This document shows, piece by piece, positions 17,573 to 26,395 of a stretch of 64,000 nucleotides of DNA. Each line of letters opens with the position of its first letter. Position 1 is the first letter of the stretch. The translations under genes and the position numbers were made by a program. The stretch comes from an uncultured Collinsella sp. (lineage in GTDB: Bacteria; Actinomycetota; Coriobacteriia; Coriobacteriales; Coriobacteriaceae), in assembly GCA_959026535.1 (NCBI GenBank), contig CAUFMB010000005.1, positions 1-64,000 of the forward strand, in the 5' to 3' direction. The notes beneath the pieces are model-generated. The model was not told where the DNA came from. It saw only the letters and a list, made by a program, of their open reading frames with translations, and did not search any database.

Positions 17573-18568
17573 ATGAGCAAGAACCTCTCCCAGCAGGTCG
17601 TTCTCGACCGCCGCGGCTTCGTTGCCGCCACCTTCGCAACCGTCGCCGGCCTTGGTCTTGCCGGCTGCTCCGACACCAGCGCCGAGGCCGACAAGGGTTC
17701 CGCCGCCGGCTCCTCCAAGAGCTCCGAAGATACCGAGGCTTCCACCACGCTCGACGCCAAGGCATTCGACAAGCTCGTCGACAACGGCCCCAAGGCCGAT
17801 GACGACGCCATCGCTGCCAGCACCTGGGCCACGGCCGTTAAGGACGCCGGCGTCTTTAAGATCGGTGGCGTTCAGACCTCCACGCTCTTCTCCCTCCTCA
17901 ACGAGAAAGACGGTCAGACCCGCGGCTTCGATGCCGGTATCGCACAGCTCCTGTCCAACTACATTCTGGGCGAGAACAAGGTCGAGATCACCCAGGTAAC
18001 CTCGGACACGCGTGAGTCCGTCCTGCAGAACGGCCAGGTCGACGCCGTCTTCGCCACCTACACCATTACCGATGAGCGCAAGAAGCTCGTCTCCTTTGCC
18101 GGTCCCTACTACTACACGCAGCAGGCCATCCTGGTGCTCGCCGATAACGACGACATCAAGAGCGTTGACGACCTGGCCGACAAGAACGTCGCCGTCCAGT
18201 CCGGCTCCAACGGCCCCGCCATCCTGGAGGAGTTCGCCCCCAAGGCCAGCCAGCAGGAGTTCAAGACCGACGAGGAGGCCCGCCAGGCACTCCAGCAGGG
18301 CCGCGTTGACGCCTACGTCATCGATAACAACATGCAGCAGAGCGCCCTGGTCCGCGAGCCCGGTAAGTACAAGATCGCCGGCAAGCCCTTCGGCAGCAAG
18401 GAGCCCTATGGCATCGGCCTGCCGCTCGATTCCGACGGCGTCGCCTTCGTTAACGACTTCCTTAAGAAGATCGAGGACGATGGCACCTGGACCGAGCTGT
18501 GGCAGATCTGCATCGGCGACCGTACGGGCGACACCAATGTTCCCGAGCTGCCCGAGATCGGCGCCTAG
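17573..18568 (+). CDS. Polar amino-acid ABC transporter, substrate-binding lipoprotein
   Basis: A 331-residue extracellular solute-binding protein of family 3 (SBP_bac_3). The N terminus has paired arginines (LDRRGFVAAT), a hydrophobic core and a lipobox LAGC at about residues 28-31, so it is exported as a lipoprotein, possibly by the Tat route. A serine/glutamate-rich linker follows to about 60. Two-lobed binding-domain landmarks include GFDAGIAQLLSNYIL, VDAVFATYTITDERKKLVSF, YYYTQQAILV and the NVAVQSGSNGP strand. Most similar in style to glutamate/glutamine binding proteins of Actinobacteria. It is the first gene of a four-gene importer operon; a hairpin after it may keep its expression above that of the permeases. 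Confidence 0.9.
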   Translation: MSKNLSQQVVLDRRGFVAATFATVAGLGLAGCSDTSAEADKGSAAGSSKSSEDTEASTTLDAKAFDKLVDNGPKADDDAIAASTWATAVKDAGVFKIGGVQTSTLFSLLNEKDGQTRGFDAGIAQLLSNYILGENKVEITQVTSDTRESVLQNGQVDAVFATYTITDERKKLVSFAGPYYYTQQAILVLADNDDIKSVDDLADKNVAVQSGSNGPAILEEFAPKASQQEFKTDEEARQALQQGRVDAYVIDNNMQQSALVREPGKYKIAGKPFGSKEPYGIGLPLDSDGVAFVNDFLKKIEDDGTWTELWQICIGDRTGDTNVPELPEIGA

Positions 18569-18656
18569 GCAGCGAGCCTGGTAACGGCCGCAACGAAACC
18601 ATACGGAAACGCACGATGTGCTTTATTGCGGTAAACTGTTTCCTCACTGAGTTGTC

Positions 18657-18685
18657 GGGGCTTCCGTACACACGGGAGCCCCTTT
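18657..18685 (+). terminator. Hairpin between binding-protein and permease genes
   Basis: GGGGCTTCCGT pairs with ACGGGAGCCCC (one mismatch) and is followed by TTT. It is a short, leaky-looking terminator placed where importers often reduce permease expression relative to the binding protein. Confidence 0.6.
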
Positions 18686-18706
18686 CCTTACCGGCAGGAG
18701 GTCCGC

Positions 18707-19366
18707 ATGAGTCTCTCCGAGCTCTGGTCGCTCTATGGCCAGAACTATATCGACGCGCTGCTAGCAACCTGGGGCATGACGCTTGAGTCGTTTGCCATCG
18801 CCATGGTGCTGGCCGTCGCCGTCACTGTGATGCGCGTGTCGCCGCTCAAGCCGCTGCGCGTCTTTGGCGACCTGTATGTCCAGGTCTTTCGTAACATCCC
18901 CGGCATCGCGCTGCTCATCATCGTCGTCTACGCGCTGCCGCCGCTCAAGGTCGTCCTGCCCTACCGCACCTGCGTTATCGTCGCCACGGTCCTTTTGGGC
19001 TCGGCCTTTGGCTCCGAGAACTTCATGAGCGGCATCAACACCGTTGGCGTCGGCCAGGTAGAAGCCGCACGTTCGCTCGGCATGAGTTTCAGCCGTATCC
19101 TCGCCAAGATCGTGATTCCGCAGGCGCTGCGCTCGAGCGTGTTGCCCATGACCAACCTCTTTATCGCCGTCATGCTCACCACCGCACTCGGCAGCCAGGT
19201 GCCGCTTAAACCGCAGGAGCTCACCGGCGTGGTGAGCTACATCAACACGCGCTCGCTCGGCGGCGTCGCCGCGTTCTTTATCTCGGCGCTCGGCTACCTG
19301 GGCACAGCCTTTGTGGTGAGCCACATTGGCAACCACATCGATAAGAAGGTGAGGATCCTCCGATGA
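18707..19366 (+). CDS. Polar amino-acid ABC transporter permease 1
   Basis: A 219-residue HisM/GluC-type inner-membrane permease with about five transmembrane segments. The coupling-loop signature that docks on the ATPase is clear (GVGQVEAARSLGMSFSRIL, near residues 110-130) with the following VIPQALRSSVLPMTN. Family length is normal. The ribosome site AGGAGG is excellent. Its 3' end overlaps the second permease by four bases (ATGA), a sign of coupled translation and a heteromeric permease pair. Confidence 0.9.
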   Translation: MSLSELWSLYGQNYIDALLATWGMTLESFAIAMVLAVAVTVMRVSPLKPLRVFGDLYVQVFRNIPGIALLIIVVYALPPLKVVLPYRTCVIVATVLLGSAFGSENFMSGINTVGVGQVEAARSLGMSFSRILAKIVIPQALRSSVLPMTNLFIAVMLTTALGSQVPLKPQELTGVVSYINTRSLGGVAAFFISALGYLGTAFVVSHIGNHIDKKVRILR

Positions 19367-20196
19367 GCAAGCACTCCTCCCCTGCGCTTACCATGCGCGA
19401 TGCGCTCTACGAGGCTCCCGGCCCCAAGATGCGCGCCAAGATTCGCATCGGCACCGCCATCTCGCTTGTTGCCGTGGCCGCACTCGTCGTCCTGGTACTG
19501 CAGCGCTTTTATGTGACCGGCCAGCTTTCGGTCCACTATTGGTATTTCTTTACGCACCTCACCACCTGGAAGTTCCTGCTTGCCGGCTTTGAGGGCACCG
19601 TTAAAGTCGCACTCACCGCTGGCGCCATCGCACTGGTGCTGGGCCTAGGCCTTATGCTCGGCCGCACCAGCGACATTAAGCCGCTGCAGCTGGTCTGCCG
19701 CGTGCTCACCGATTTCTTCCGCGGCGTGCCGAGTCTGCTGTTCATCTACTTCTTCTTTTTGGTGCTGCCCCAGTATAAGATCGCGCTGCCGTCGTTTTGG
19801 ATGCTCACGCTTCCTGTCGCGCTCGCTGCAGCCGGCGTACTTGCCGAGATCTTCCGTGCCGGCGTCAACGCCGTGCCGCGCGGCCAGGTCGAAGCCGCCC
19901 AGGCGCTCGGTCTCTCCAAGGCTAAAATCACCTTTAAAATCGTGTTGCCTCAGGCTATTCGGTTTATTATTCCGTCGTTAATCTCACAACTTGTAGTCGT
20001 GGTCAAGGACACCACCGTCGCCTATGTGGTGAGCTACCCCGACCTCATGCAAAATGCCCGCGTGCTCATTACCAACTACGATGCACTCGTATCGGTCTAC
20101 CTGGTAATCGCGGTCATCTACATCCTCATCAACGTCGCGATCAACAAGGCCGCCGTCTACGTTTCGCACAAGACCGGCGCGACCATCATCCGCTAA
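19363..20196 (+). CDS. Polar amino-acid ABC transporter permease 2
   Basis: A 277-residue permease of the same family as its upstream neighbour, with a longer cytoplasmic N-terminal segment (about residues 1-30) before the first membrane helix. The ATPase-docking loop is RGQVEAAQALGLSKAKITF followed by VLPQAIRFIIPSL. It overlaps the first permease by four bases and precedes the ATPase gene by 36 bases, which carries its own AAGGAGC site. It corresponds to the GluD-type subunit in actinobacterial glutamate importers. Substrate assignment is by analogy. Confidence 0.9.
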   Translation: MSKHSSPALTMRDALYEAPGPKMRAKIRIGTAISLVAVAALVVLVLQRFYVTGQLSVHYWYFFTHLTTWKFLLAGFEGTVKVALTAGAIALVLGLGLMLGRTSDIKPLQLVCRVLTDFFRGVPSLLFIYFFFLVLPQYKIALPSFWMLTLPVALAAAGVLAEIFRAGVNAVPRGQVEAAQALGLSKAKITFKIVLPQAIRFIIPSLISQLVVVVKDTTVAYVVSYPDLMQNARVLITNYDALVSVYLVIAVIYILINVAINKAAVYVSHKTGATIIR

Positions 20197-20232
20197 CGCT
20201 TTACCATTTCGAGTCATAAGGAGCCGAGCACC

Positions 20233-20997
20233 ATGGCACAGAGCACCTCTTCCACCGGCAATCAGCCGCTGATCGAGCTCAAACACGTCGATAAGCACTA
20301 TGGCGACCTGCACGTCCTCAACGACATCAATCTCTCGGTCGACCGCGGCGAGGTCGTCGTTGTAATTGGCCCCTCGGGCTCGGGCAAGTCGACCATGTGC
20401 CGCACCATCAACCGCCTGGAAACCATCGACTCGGGCGAGATCCTCATCGAAGGCGAGCCCCTGCCGCAAGAAGGCAAGGACCTTGCCCGCATGCGCGCCG
20501 AACTGGGCATGGTGTTCCAACAGTTCAACCTGTTTGCACATATGACGGTGCTGCAGAACGTCATGCTGGGACCGGTCGATGTGCTGGGTGTCTCCAAAGA
20601 CGAGGCCCGCGAGCGCGCCATGGACCTGCTGGGCCGCGTGGGTGTGGCCGAGCAGGCCGATAAGGTGCCCGCACAGCTCTCGGGCGGCCAGCAGCAGCGC
20701 GTAGCCATCGCCCGCTCGCTTGCCATGCAGCCCAAGGCCATGCTTTTTGACGAGCCCACGAGCGCCCTTGATCCCGAGATGATCAACGAGGTGCTCGAGG
20801 TCATGGTGCGCTTGGCGCAGCAGGGCATGACGATGATCGTCATCACGCACGAGATGAACTTTGCCCGCCGTGTGGCCGACCGCGTCGTCTTTATGGCCGA
20901 CGGCCAGATCGTGGAAACCGGCACGCCCGACGAGTTCTTCGACCACCCCCAGACCAAGCGCGCCCAGGACTTCCTCAACTCCATCAAGGGCCACTAA
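20233..20997 (+). CDS. Polar amino-acid ABC transporter ATP-binding protein
   Basis: A 254-residue cytoplasmic ATPase of the GlnQ/GluA type that powers the importer. Walker A is GPSGSGKST (about residues 44-52), the Q-loop lies in VFQQFNLFAHMTV, the signature is LSGGQQQR, Walker B is AMLFDEPTSALDP, and the switch histidine is in VITHEMNFA. All catalytic residues are present, so the transporter should be active. It is the last core gene of the operon; the amidotransferase gene follows 51 bases later in the same direction. Confidence 0.93.
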   Translation: MAQSTSSTGNQPLIELKHVDKHYGDLHVLNDINLSVDRGEVVVVIGPSGSGKSTMCRTINRLETIDSGEILIEGEPLPQEGKDLARMRAELGMVFQQFNLFAHMTVLQNVMLGPVDVLGVSKDEARERAMDLLGRVGVAEQADKVPAQLSGGQQQRVAIARSLAMQPKAMLFDEPTSALDPEMINEVLEVMVRLAQQGMTMIVITHEMNFARRVADRVVFMADGQIVETGTPDEFFDHPQTKRAQDFLNSIKGH

Positions 20998-21048
20998 CCA
21001 GACCGCCCACCCGCCAGCCATGCCCATCCAAACTCGAAAGTTACACCT

Positions 21049-21858
21049 ATGATCGGAACTCGCACTTCATCGTCATACACCCCGCACGTCGACGTCGCCC
21101 CCGCCGACCGCCCACTCATCCTCGTCGCACCGCGCTGGGAAGAGGCAGAGCCGTTTTTAACCGAGATGCTCTCCCCCAACGAGGAAATCGCAAGTGTCTT
21201 TGTCGATGCCATCCTTGCCGCTGGCGGCCTGCCGCTGCAGATGTCCATCACCGAGGACATTGAGGTCATCCGTCATTACGTTGATATCGCCGACGGCATC
21301 GCCATCCCCGGCGGCCCCGACGTCAATCCCAAACGTTGGGGCGATGATCGACCCTACGACCCCACCCTCTGCTGCGAGATCCGCGATAGCTTTGAGTTTA
21401 AGCTGGTCGGCGAGGTGCTTCGCGCCAAGAAGCCGCTCTTTACCACCTGCCGCGGCACGCAGCTGCTCAACGTCGCCACTGGCGGCACCCTGTGCATGGA
21501 CGTGCCGAGCCTGGGCGCTCGCGAGGGCCGCACGCAGTGGCGCCACACCCACGTGCTCAACGACCCCGTGCATCCCGTCGAGGTCGTGCCGGGCTCGTTG
21601 CTCGACCGCGCGGTTGGTGGCGCCAAGCTTATCCAGACCAACTCCGCACACCACTGCTGCGTCGATTGTCTGGGTAAAAGCACGCGCTTGGTCGCCAAGG
21701 CAACCGACGGCGTTCCTGAGTGCATCGAGGTCGAAGGCCAGCCGTTCTGCCTGGGCGTGCAATGGCACCCTGAGTACACGTGGAAGACGCTCGAGACCGA
21801 CTTTAACCTGTGGAAGTCGTTTGTCGAGGCAGCGGCAAAGGTTAAGCAGGCTCGCTAG
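21049..21858 (+). CDS. Class I glutamine amidotransferase-like hydrolase (peptidase C26)
   Basis: A 269-residue protein of the gamma-glutamyl hydrolase / PuuD group, which cleaves gamma-glutamyl bonds in the cytoplasm. The nucleophile elbow is TTCRGTQLLNV, with the catalytic cysteine after two threonines; the histidine and glutamate are in GVQWHPEYTW. GGPDVNPKRW and SAHHCCV are other family marks. It follows the amino-acid importer closely on the same strand, so it may process an imported gamma-glutamyl compound; this link is inference. The ATG at 21049 is the first start; the upstream ribosome site is weak (GAAAG). A strong terminator follows. Confidence 0.85.
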   Translation: MIGTRTSSSYTPHVDVAPADRPLILVAPRWEEAEPFLTEMLSPNEEIASVFVDAILAAGGLPLQMSITEDIEVIRHYVDIADGIAIPGGPDVNPKRWGDDRPYDPTLCCEIRDSFEFKLVGEVLRAKKPLFTTCRGTQLLNVATGGTLCMDVPSLGAREGRTQWRHTHVLNDPVHPVEVVPGSLLDRAVGGAKLIQTNSAHHCCVDCLGKSTRLVAKATDGVPECIEVEGQPFCLGVQWHPEYTWKTLETDFNLWKSFVEAAAKVKQAR

Positions 21859-21879
21859 TTCACGGACAGCACAACAGAT

Positions 21880-21924
21880 AAGGGTGCCCCGCCGGCCACA
21901 TGGTCCGACGGGGCACCCTTTTAC
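21880..21924. terminator. Terminator between convergent genes
   Basis: AAGGGTGCCCCG-CGG pairs with CCG-CGGGGCACCCTT around ACATG; T-rich on both sides, so it can serve both the amidotransferase (plus) and HPt (minus) genes. Confidence 0.85.
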
Positions 21925-21963
21925 CTATTTGCTGCCGGCACGCAGCCCAAGGCTCGCAAGCTC

Positions 21964-22320
21964 TTATTCAGCCGCTTCGCGCAGGGCCGACATCGTAGCC
22001 GCATATTGCTGCTGCAGCGCATGCATCCCCTCGCGAGCGCCGTCAACGGCATCGGCGCCGCGCAGCGCCTCGGTCACCACGACCGCCGGCTCGTACAGAT
22101 TATCGAATCCCAGGTTCTGGCTCACGCCCTTGAGCGTGTGCGCTGCCATAAACGCACCTTCGGCGTCTCCTGCCGCCATGGCGGCCTCCAGCTTGTCCAT
22201 GCTCTCGTCATCCAAAAACTTGAGGGCAAAGCGGGCAAGCATTTCCTCGCCCATCAGCCGAGCGCACGCGTCATCATAATTAGCGCCGATCTTCTCATAC
22301 GCCTCACGCATGGAAATCAT
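21964..22320 (-). CDS. Histidine phosphotransfer (HPt) domain protein
   Basis: A 118-residue stand-alone HPt protein, a four-helix bundle that relays phosphate between receiver domains. The phospho-acceptor histidine is His61 in AAHTLKGVSQNLGF, the family signature. It has no other domain. AAGGAG precedes the ATG. It starts 24 bases after the stop of the REC/HD-GYP gene on the same strand, so the two probably form a phosphorelay module: HPt would pass phosphate to the receiver domain of its neighbour. The histidine kinase that feeds it is not in this window. Confidence 0.88.
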   Translation of the reverse strand: MISMREAYEKIGANYDDACARLMGEEMLARFALKFLDDESMDKLEAAMAAGDAEGAFMAAHTLKGVSQNLGFDNLYEPAVVVTEALRGADAVDGAREGMHALQQQYAATMSALREAAE

Positions 22321-22343
22321 GGATTAAAACTCCTTTGGTCAAA

Positions 22344-24224
22344 CTAAATCGTGGGAAACGCGACAACGTCGGCGGGGCGTGCCAACGTCTCGGCAATACG
22401 GTCTTGCACCTCGAGCAGGCAGTCGAGCAACAGCGGGTTAAACTCACCGCACTTACCGTCCAAGATCATCTGGATAGCCTCCTTGTGCGGGATAGCATCC
22501 TTGTACACACGCACACTCGTCAGCGCATCGTACACGTCGGCCACCGAAACCACCTGTGCGGCGATGGGAATCTGGTTGCCCTTAAGGCCATCGGGATAGC
22601 CCTTGCCGTCCCAGCGCTCGTGATGCCAACGCGCAATCTGGTACGCATATTCCATAAGCGCATTGCCGACGTGATGGCGGCCCAGCTCAAGCAACATGTC
22701 GGCGCCCATCGTGGTATGCGTCTTCATAATCTCGAACTCCTCGGACGTAAGGCGTCCGGGTTTGTTGAGAATCGCATCGTCAATCGCCATCTTGCCGATA
22801 TCGTGCAGCGCCGAAGCCAGGGCAATCGTGGAGCGTTCCTCGTTGTCGAGGGAAATGGTGTCGCTACGCTGGACCAGACAGCCAAGCAGCAGCTCGGTCA
22901 GCTTTTCGATATTCGTAACGTGCCTGCCGCTCTCGCCATTGCGAAGTTCCATGACACCGGCCATGATGTCGATGAGCATGCGACTGTTCTTGACGCGCTC
23001 GTTGTACTGCTGGGACAGCAGGCTCGTCAGGCGGCGCTGTTTGGCGTACAGACGGATGGTGTTGCTTACACGGCGGCGCACGACACGGGAGTCAAACGGG
23101 CGGCTGATATAGTCCGAGGCGCCCAGCTCGTACGCGCGCAGAACCACATCGTCGGAATCTTCGCTCGAGATCATGATGACAGGTAGTTTGTCAACAACCG
23201 ATCGGCGCGACAGATCGGCCAGCACCTCAAAGCCGCTCACGTCCGGCATGACAATGTCCAGTAGCACGAGCGACAACTCATCGCCATAGCGGTCGACCAT
23301 ATCGAGCGCCGTACGACCGTTATCAGCCTCGAGGATGCAATACTCGTCCTTGAGCATCTCGCTGAGAATGGCTCGGTTCATCTCGGAGTCATCGACAATA
23401 AGCACCAAAGGCTTTTCGCTTTGGAAGGCCTCGATGGAATCGGCATCGGTCACGACCGTACCGGCTTTTGCCTTAGCGCGGCTCAATAACTGGACAGCGC
23501 GGCCAACGCCCTCATCGACCGTCTCGCCATGAATGCGAACGCCACCAACACATGCCGTCAAGCTCACGTACTCATGGCCCGGAATAATCGTGGAATGAAC
23601 GGCTTCGGATACCTGATGCAGGCGACGGGTGAAGTCATCGGAGGGAATATTGGGCATGACAACCACAAACTTGTCGCAGCCATAGCGCACAAGCTCGTCA
23701 GTCGAACGAATTCCGCTGCGTATGGCTGTCGCCACAGCACCGAGTGCAAGGTCGCCGGCATGACGGCCACACGTATCGTTGAAGACCCTAAAATCATCAA
23801 GGTCGATCATCGCAACACCGGCCTTCATGCGGGCGCTACGGAGCTTTTCTTCGTAATATCGGCGATTGCGCACATTCGTCAGCACGTCGGTGTAGACAAG
23901 GTCCTCTTCTGCAGCCTCTTGCCCATCGATCGGACGCACCATCAGCAAGACATGAGGCTCGCCCTCGACCTTTAGAGGGCGCAGACGGGCGCGGTACTCA
24001 ACACCATCGTTGAGCAGTTGCTCCGACACCTCATCGGAATCTGTTAAGGCCTCAAGACTCGACTGACGCAGACAAGGGCAGCGATCGCCGGCGAGCAGGC
24101 AGTTAGGCTCGCTCTTAATCTGATCGGCCGACAGCAAACGTACCACGGGGTAGGTCCTTGCGACACGGGCGACCTCGGCGGCAGCCTCCTCGTCGGTTAG
24201 ATTGACCTCGTGATTATTGAGCAT
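22344..24224 (-). CDS. Degenerate GGDEF - receiver - HD-GYP signalling protein
   Basis: A 626-residue three-domain cytoplasmic regulator. Residues 110-260 form a GGDEF domain whose signature is GCDKF (182-186), lacking the second glycine and the glutamate, so cyclase activity is unlikely. Residues 272-390 are a response-regulator receiver with the phospho-acceptor Asp323 in LLDIVMPD. Residues 410-600 are an HD-GYP domain with HDIGK (474) and DGKGYPDG (GYP at 542-544), the form that hydrolyses cyclic di-GMP. A cysteine-rich N-terminal stretch (CLLAGDRCPC) has an unknown role. I chose the ATG at 24224 (GAAAGGG upstream); the longer reading frame shows no domain. It is cotranscribed with an HPt gene. 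Confidence 0.87.
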   Translation of the reverse strand: MLNNHEVNLTDEEAAAEVARVARTYPVVRLLSADQIKSEPNCLLAGDRCPCLRQSSLEALTDSDEVSEQLLNDGVEYRARLRPLKVEGEPHVLLMVRPIDGQEAAEEDLVYTDVLTNVRNRRYYEEKLRSARMKAGVAMIDLDDFRVFNDTCGRHAGDLALGAVATAIRSGIRSTDELVRYGCDKFVVVMPNIPSDDFTRRLHQVSEAVHSTIIPGHEYVSLTACVGGVRIHGETVDEGVGRAVQLLSRAKAKAGTVVTDADSIEAFQSEKPLVLIVDDSEMNRAILSEMLKDEYCILEADNGRTALDMVDRYGDELSLVLLDIVMPDVSGFEVLADLSRRSVVDKLPVIMISSEDSDDVVLRAYELGASDYISRPFDSRVVRRRVSNTIRLYAKQRRLTSLLSQQYNERVKNSRMLIDIMAGVMELRNGESGRHVTNIEKLTELLLGCLVQRSDTISLDNEERSTIALASALHDIGKMAIDDAILNKPGRLTSEEFEIMKTHTTMGADMLLELGRHHVGNALMEYAYQIARWHHERWDGKGYPDGLKGNQIPIAAQVVSVADVYDALTSVRVYKDAIPHKEAIQMILDGKCGEFNPLLLDCLLEVQDRIAETLARPADVVAFPTI

Positions 24225-24435
24225 ACGGGGCCCTTTCGATAGTTTCGCATGGAGCGGTGGGTTCCAAATGTTACAAGGGTAACACCTTGTCGATGCAGGT
24301 AGGCACGTGAATGCTGTTACATTTTTATGAGTTGGCAGACGGCGCGATTGAAGCCGCAGGCGTGAGGTTTTGAGCACGTTTGTTAACACGGCCGAAACGT
24401 TTGCGGATGAAGCCTGTTTTGTTTTTTTGCAGCTG

Positions 24436-25233
24436 CTAGAACCCCAGGATGCCACGGACAGTCTGGGCAGCCGCTGCCGGGCGATCGCGCAGGCCGTTGT
24501 GCGCGCCGGGAATCGTTACGAGGGGGCAATCCAAAAGCTCAGCCGCCATCCTCGTACCCGCCTCGCGGGGCGTGCCAATCGAAAGCTCGCCCAAAAGCAC
24601 GGCGGCCACCGTTTTCGACGCGCGAACGCTATCCCAATCGGGAACGCAGGTCATAGTAATCCCGTATTCGTTCGCCATGAAACTGCGGCCGTTGCGCAGG
24701 GCATGCTTGGCTTCTGCCTCGGTTAACTTGGGGGCCTCAGGGTCCGAATCGCCGATGGCGCCCAGGAAGGCCCGTAATGCCCTGGAGACCTTTCCTGCGG
24801 CGATCATCTCGAGCAAAACCGGGGCCGCGCCCAGACCGGCACCCTCATCCGTCACGGCGGGTTCATGCAGAATCGCACGCGAGATTATGGCGGGGTTTGC
24901 ACGGAGAAGCTCCAGGGCCACCAGCGTACCGGCACTGTGCGCGAGCACGTTTACCGGAGCGCCAATATGCTCGATAACAGCTTGCAGGTCGGCGGCTTGG
25001 GCGGCGAGGTCGTAGCGTCCGTCTGCAGCGTCGCCACTCTCGCCGCAACCGCGGCGGTCGTAGGCAATGACGCGATAGTCGCAGGCGAGCTCGCGGGCGA
25101 TACCGTCAAAAAAGACACCGTCGACGCAGGCACCGTGCACGCACACCAAGGCGGGTGCATCGGACGATACAACCGGGCCGGCATACTCGCGGCAGGCGAT
25201 CGTAGTGCCCGCATTCTCGACCGTAAAATCCAT
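24436..25233 (-). CDS. Alpha/beta hydrolase
   Basis: A 265-residue alpha/beta-fold hydrolase. The oxyanion segment is VCVHGACVDG. The nucleophile elbow is LAHSAGTLVAL, with alanine where GxSxG has its first glycine. The C-terminal histidine lies in IPGAHNGLRDRP. Typical members are esterases, lactonases or thioesterases; the substrate is not evident. The gene is monocistronic, divergent from the radical SAM gene, with about 220 bases between them that must hold both promoters. The 211 bases between this gene and the next one downstream on its strand show no clear feature except AT-rich runs. Confidence 0.82.
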   Translation of the reverse strand: MDFTVENAGTTIACREYAGPVVSSDAPALVCVHGACVDGVFFDGIARELACDYRVIAYDRRGCGESGDAADGRYDLAAQAADLQAVIEHIGAPVNVLAHSAGTLVALELLRANPAIISRAILHEPAVTDEGAGLGAAPVLLEMIAAGKVSRALRAFLGAIGDSDPEAPKLTEAEAKHALRNGRSFMANEYGITMTCVPDWDSVRASKTVAAVLLGELSIGTPREAGTRMAAELLDCPLVTIPGAHNGLRDRPAAAAQTVRGILGF

Positions 25234-25452
25234 ACTGTGTTCCCATCGTCAACGCCCATCCAGTTGCACGTCAGTACGGCTAGATGGACCCGCATTGCCT
25301 TACAGCTTGTTAACAGATTAACTGTACCCGACCCAAGGCTTTTCATGGCACGGCATAATGAGCGACGTGAAAAAACGAAACTTGTAAAGCAAGAGCCCGC
25401 ACCTTGCTTTGGAGCCGATGCTATGCTTAGGCACAATTGTCTTGAGGAGCAT

Positions 25453-26235
25453 ATGCCTATGTCTACGTTTTTGAATGCCAGCCCCATCTTTGGGCCCGTT
25501 CGCAGCCGTCGCCTTGGTCTCTCGCTCGGCGTCAACATGATGCCGGCCAGCGGCAAGATCTGCACGTTCGACTGCATTTACTGCGAAAACGGCCTCAACG
25601 CCGAGCGCCCCTGCCACGAGCCGTACAACACAGCTACCGTGGTACTCGACGCGCTCGAGGCAAAGCTGTGCGAGATGGCAGCCGAGGGCGAGCTCCCCGA
25701 TGTGATCACCTTCGCAGGCAACGGCGAGCCCACCGCCGCACCGGAGTTTCCGCAGGCCATCGCCGGCGCCGTCGCGCTGCGCGACGAGCTTGCCCCAAAC
25801 ACCAAGATTACCGTGCTTTCCAACGGCACACGCGCCGACCGTCCCCATGTACACGATGCGCTCATGATGGTTGATGACAATATCCTCAAGCTCGATACGG
25901 TCGACTTGGCATTTATCCAGCTGCTCGATCAACCCGTTGGCCCCTACGATGTGGAGCACCAGATCGAGACGTTCACGAGCTTTGACAGTCATGTCATTAT
26001 CCAGACGATCTTTTTGACCGGCGAGTATCAGGGCAAGCTCATCGACAACACCGGCGAGGAATACGTCGGCCCTTGGCTCGCGGCGCTCGAGCGTATTCGC
26101 CCGCAGGAGGCGACCATCTACACGGTGGCGCGCGAGACACCGGTCGCCGGCCTTGCCAAAGCAGCGCCCGAGGTGCTCGACGCCATTGCCGCGCGCGTGC
26201 GCGCCCTCGGCATCCCCTGCCAGGTGAGCTACTAG
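25453..26235 (+). CDS. Radical SAM protein (COG0731-type)
   Basis: A 260-residue radical SAM enzyme. The cluster motif is CTFDCIYC near residues 37-44, following the family hallmark FGPVRSRRLGLSLGVN. GNGEPT gives the SAM-binding GGE-like motif. The closest group is the COG0731 Fe-S oxidoreductases related to TYW1 and wyosine synthesis; in bacteria their function is unknown. GAGGAG precedes two possible ATGs, 25453 and 25459, the latter with better spacing. A longer upstream reading frame is not supported by family similarity. A perfect palindrome (26277-26343) ends the transcription unit. Confidence 0.82.
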   Translation: MPMSTFLNASPIFGPVRSRRLGLSLGVNMMPASGKICTFDCIYCENGLNAERPCHEPYNTATVVLDALEAKLCEMAAEGELPDVITFAGNGEPTAAPEFPQAIAGAVALRDELAPNTKITVLSNGTRADRPHVHDALMMVDDNILKLDTVDLAFIQLLDQPVGPYDVEHQIETFTSFDSHVIIQTIFLTGEYQGKLIDNTGEEYVGPWLAALERIRPQEATIYTVARETPVAGLAKAAPEVLDAIAARVRALGIPCQVSY

Positions 26236-26276
26236 CAAAACCACGCAGCAGCTAGCACCCGCCATCCCGCCCCATC

Positions 26277-26347
26277 AGTTGCGGTGATATAGTTCCTATT
26301 TGTGCTGTTAAACCGCTTTAATCGGAACTATATCACCGCAACTTTTA
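26277..26347. repeat. Palindrome AGTTGCGGTG family, copy 1
   Basis: 20-bp perfect arms (26277-26296 and 26324-26343) around a 27-base loop, followed by TTTTAT, so it can terminate the radical SAM transcript. A second copy is at 47874-47940. The two copies differ at two arm positions, and both are compensated in the partner arm. Confidence 0.85.
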
Positions 26348-26395
26348 TGGACGCATGGGTGGGCTATACTAGCTGCGGATGAAAGGAAGTTAGCC

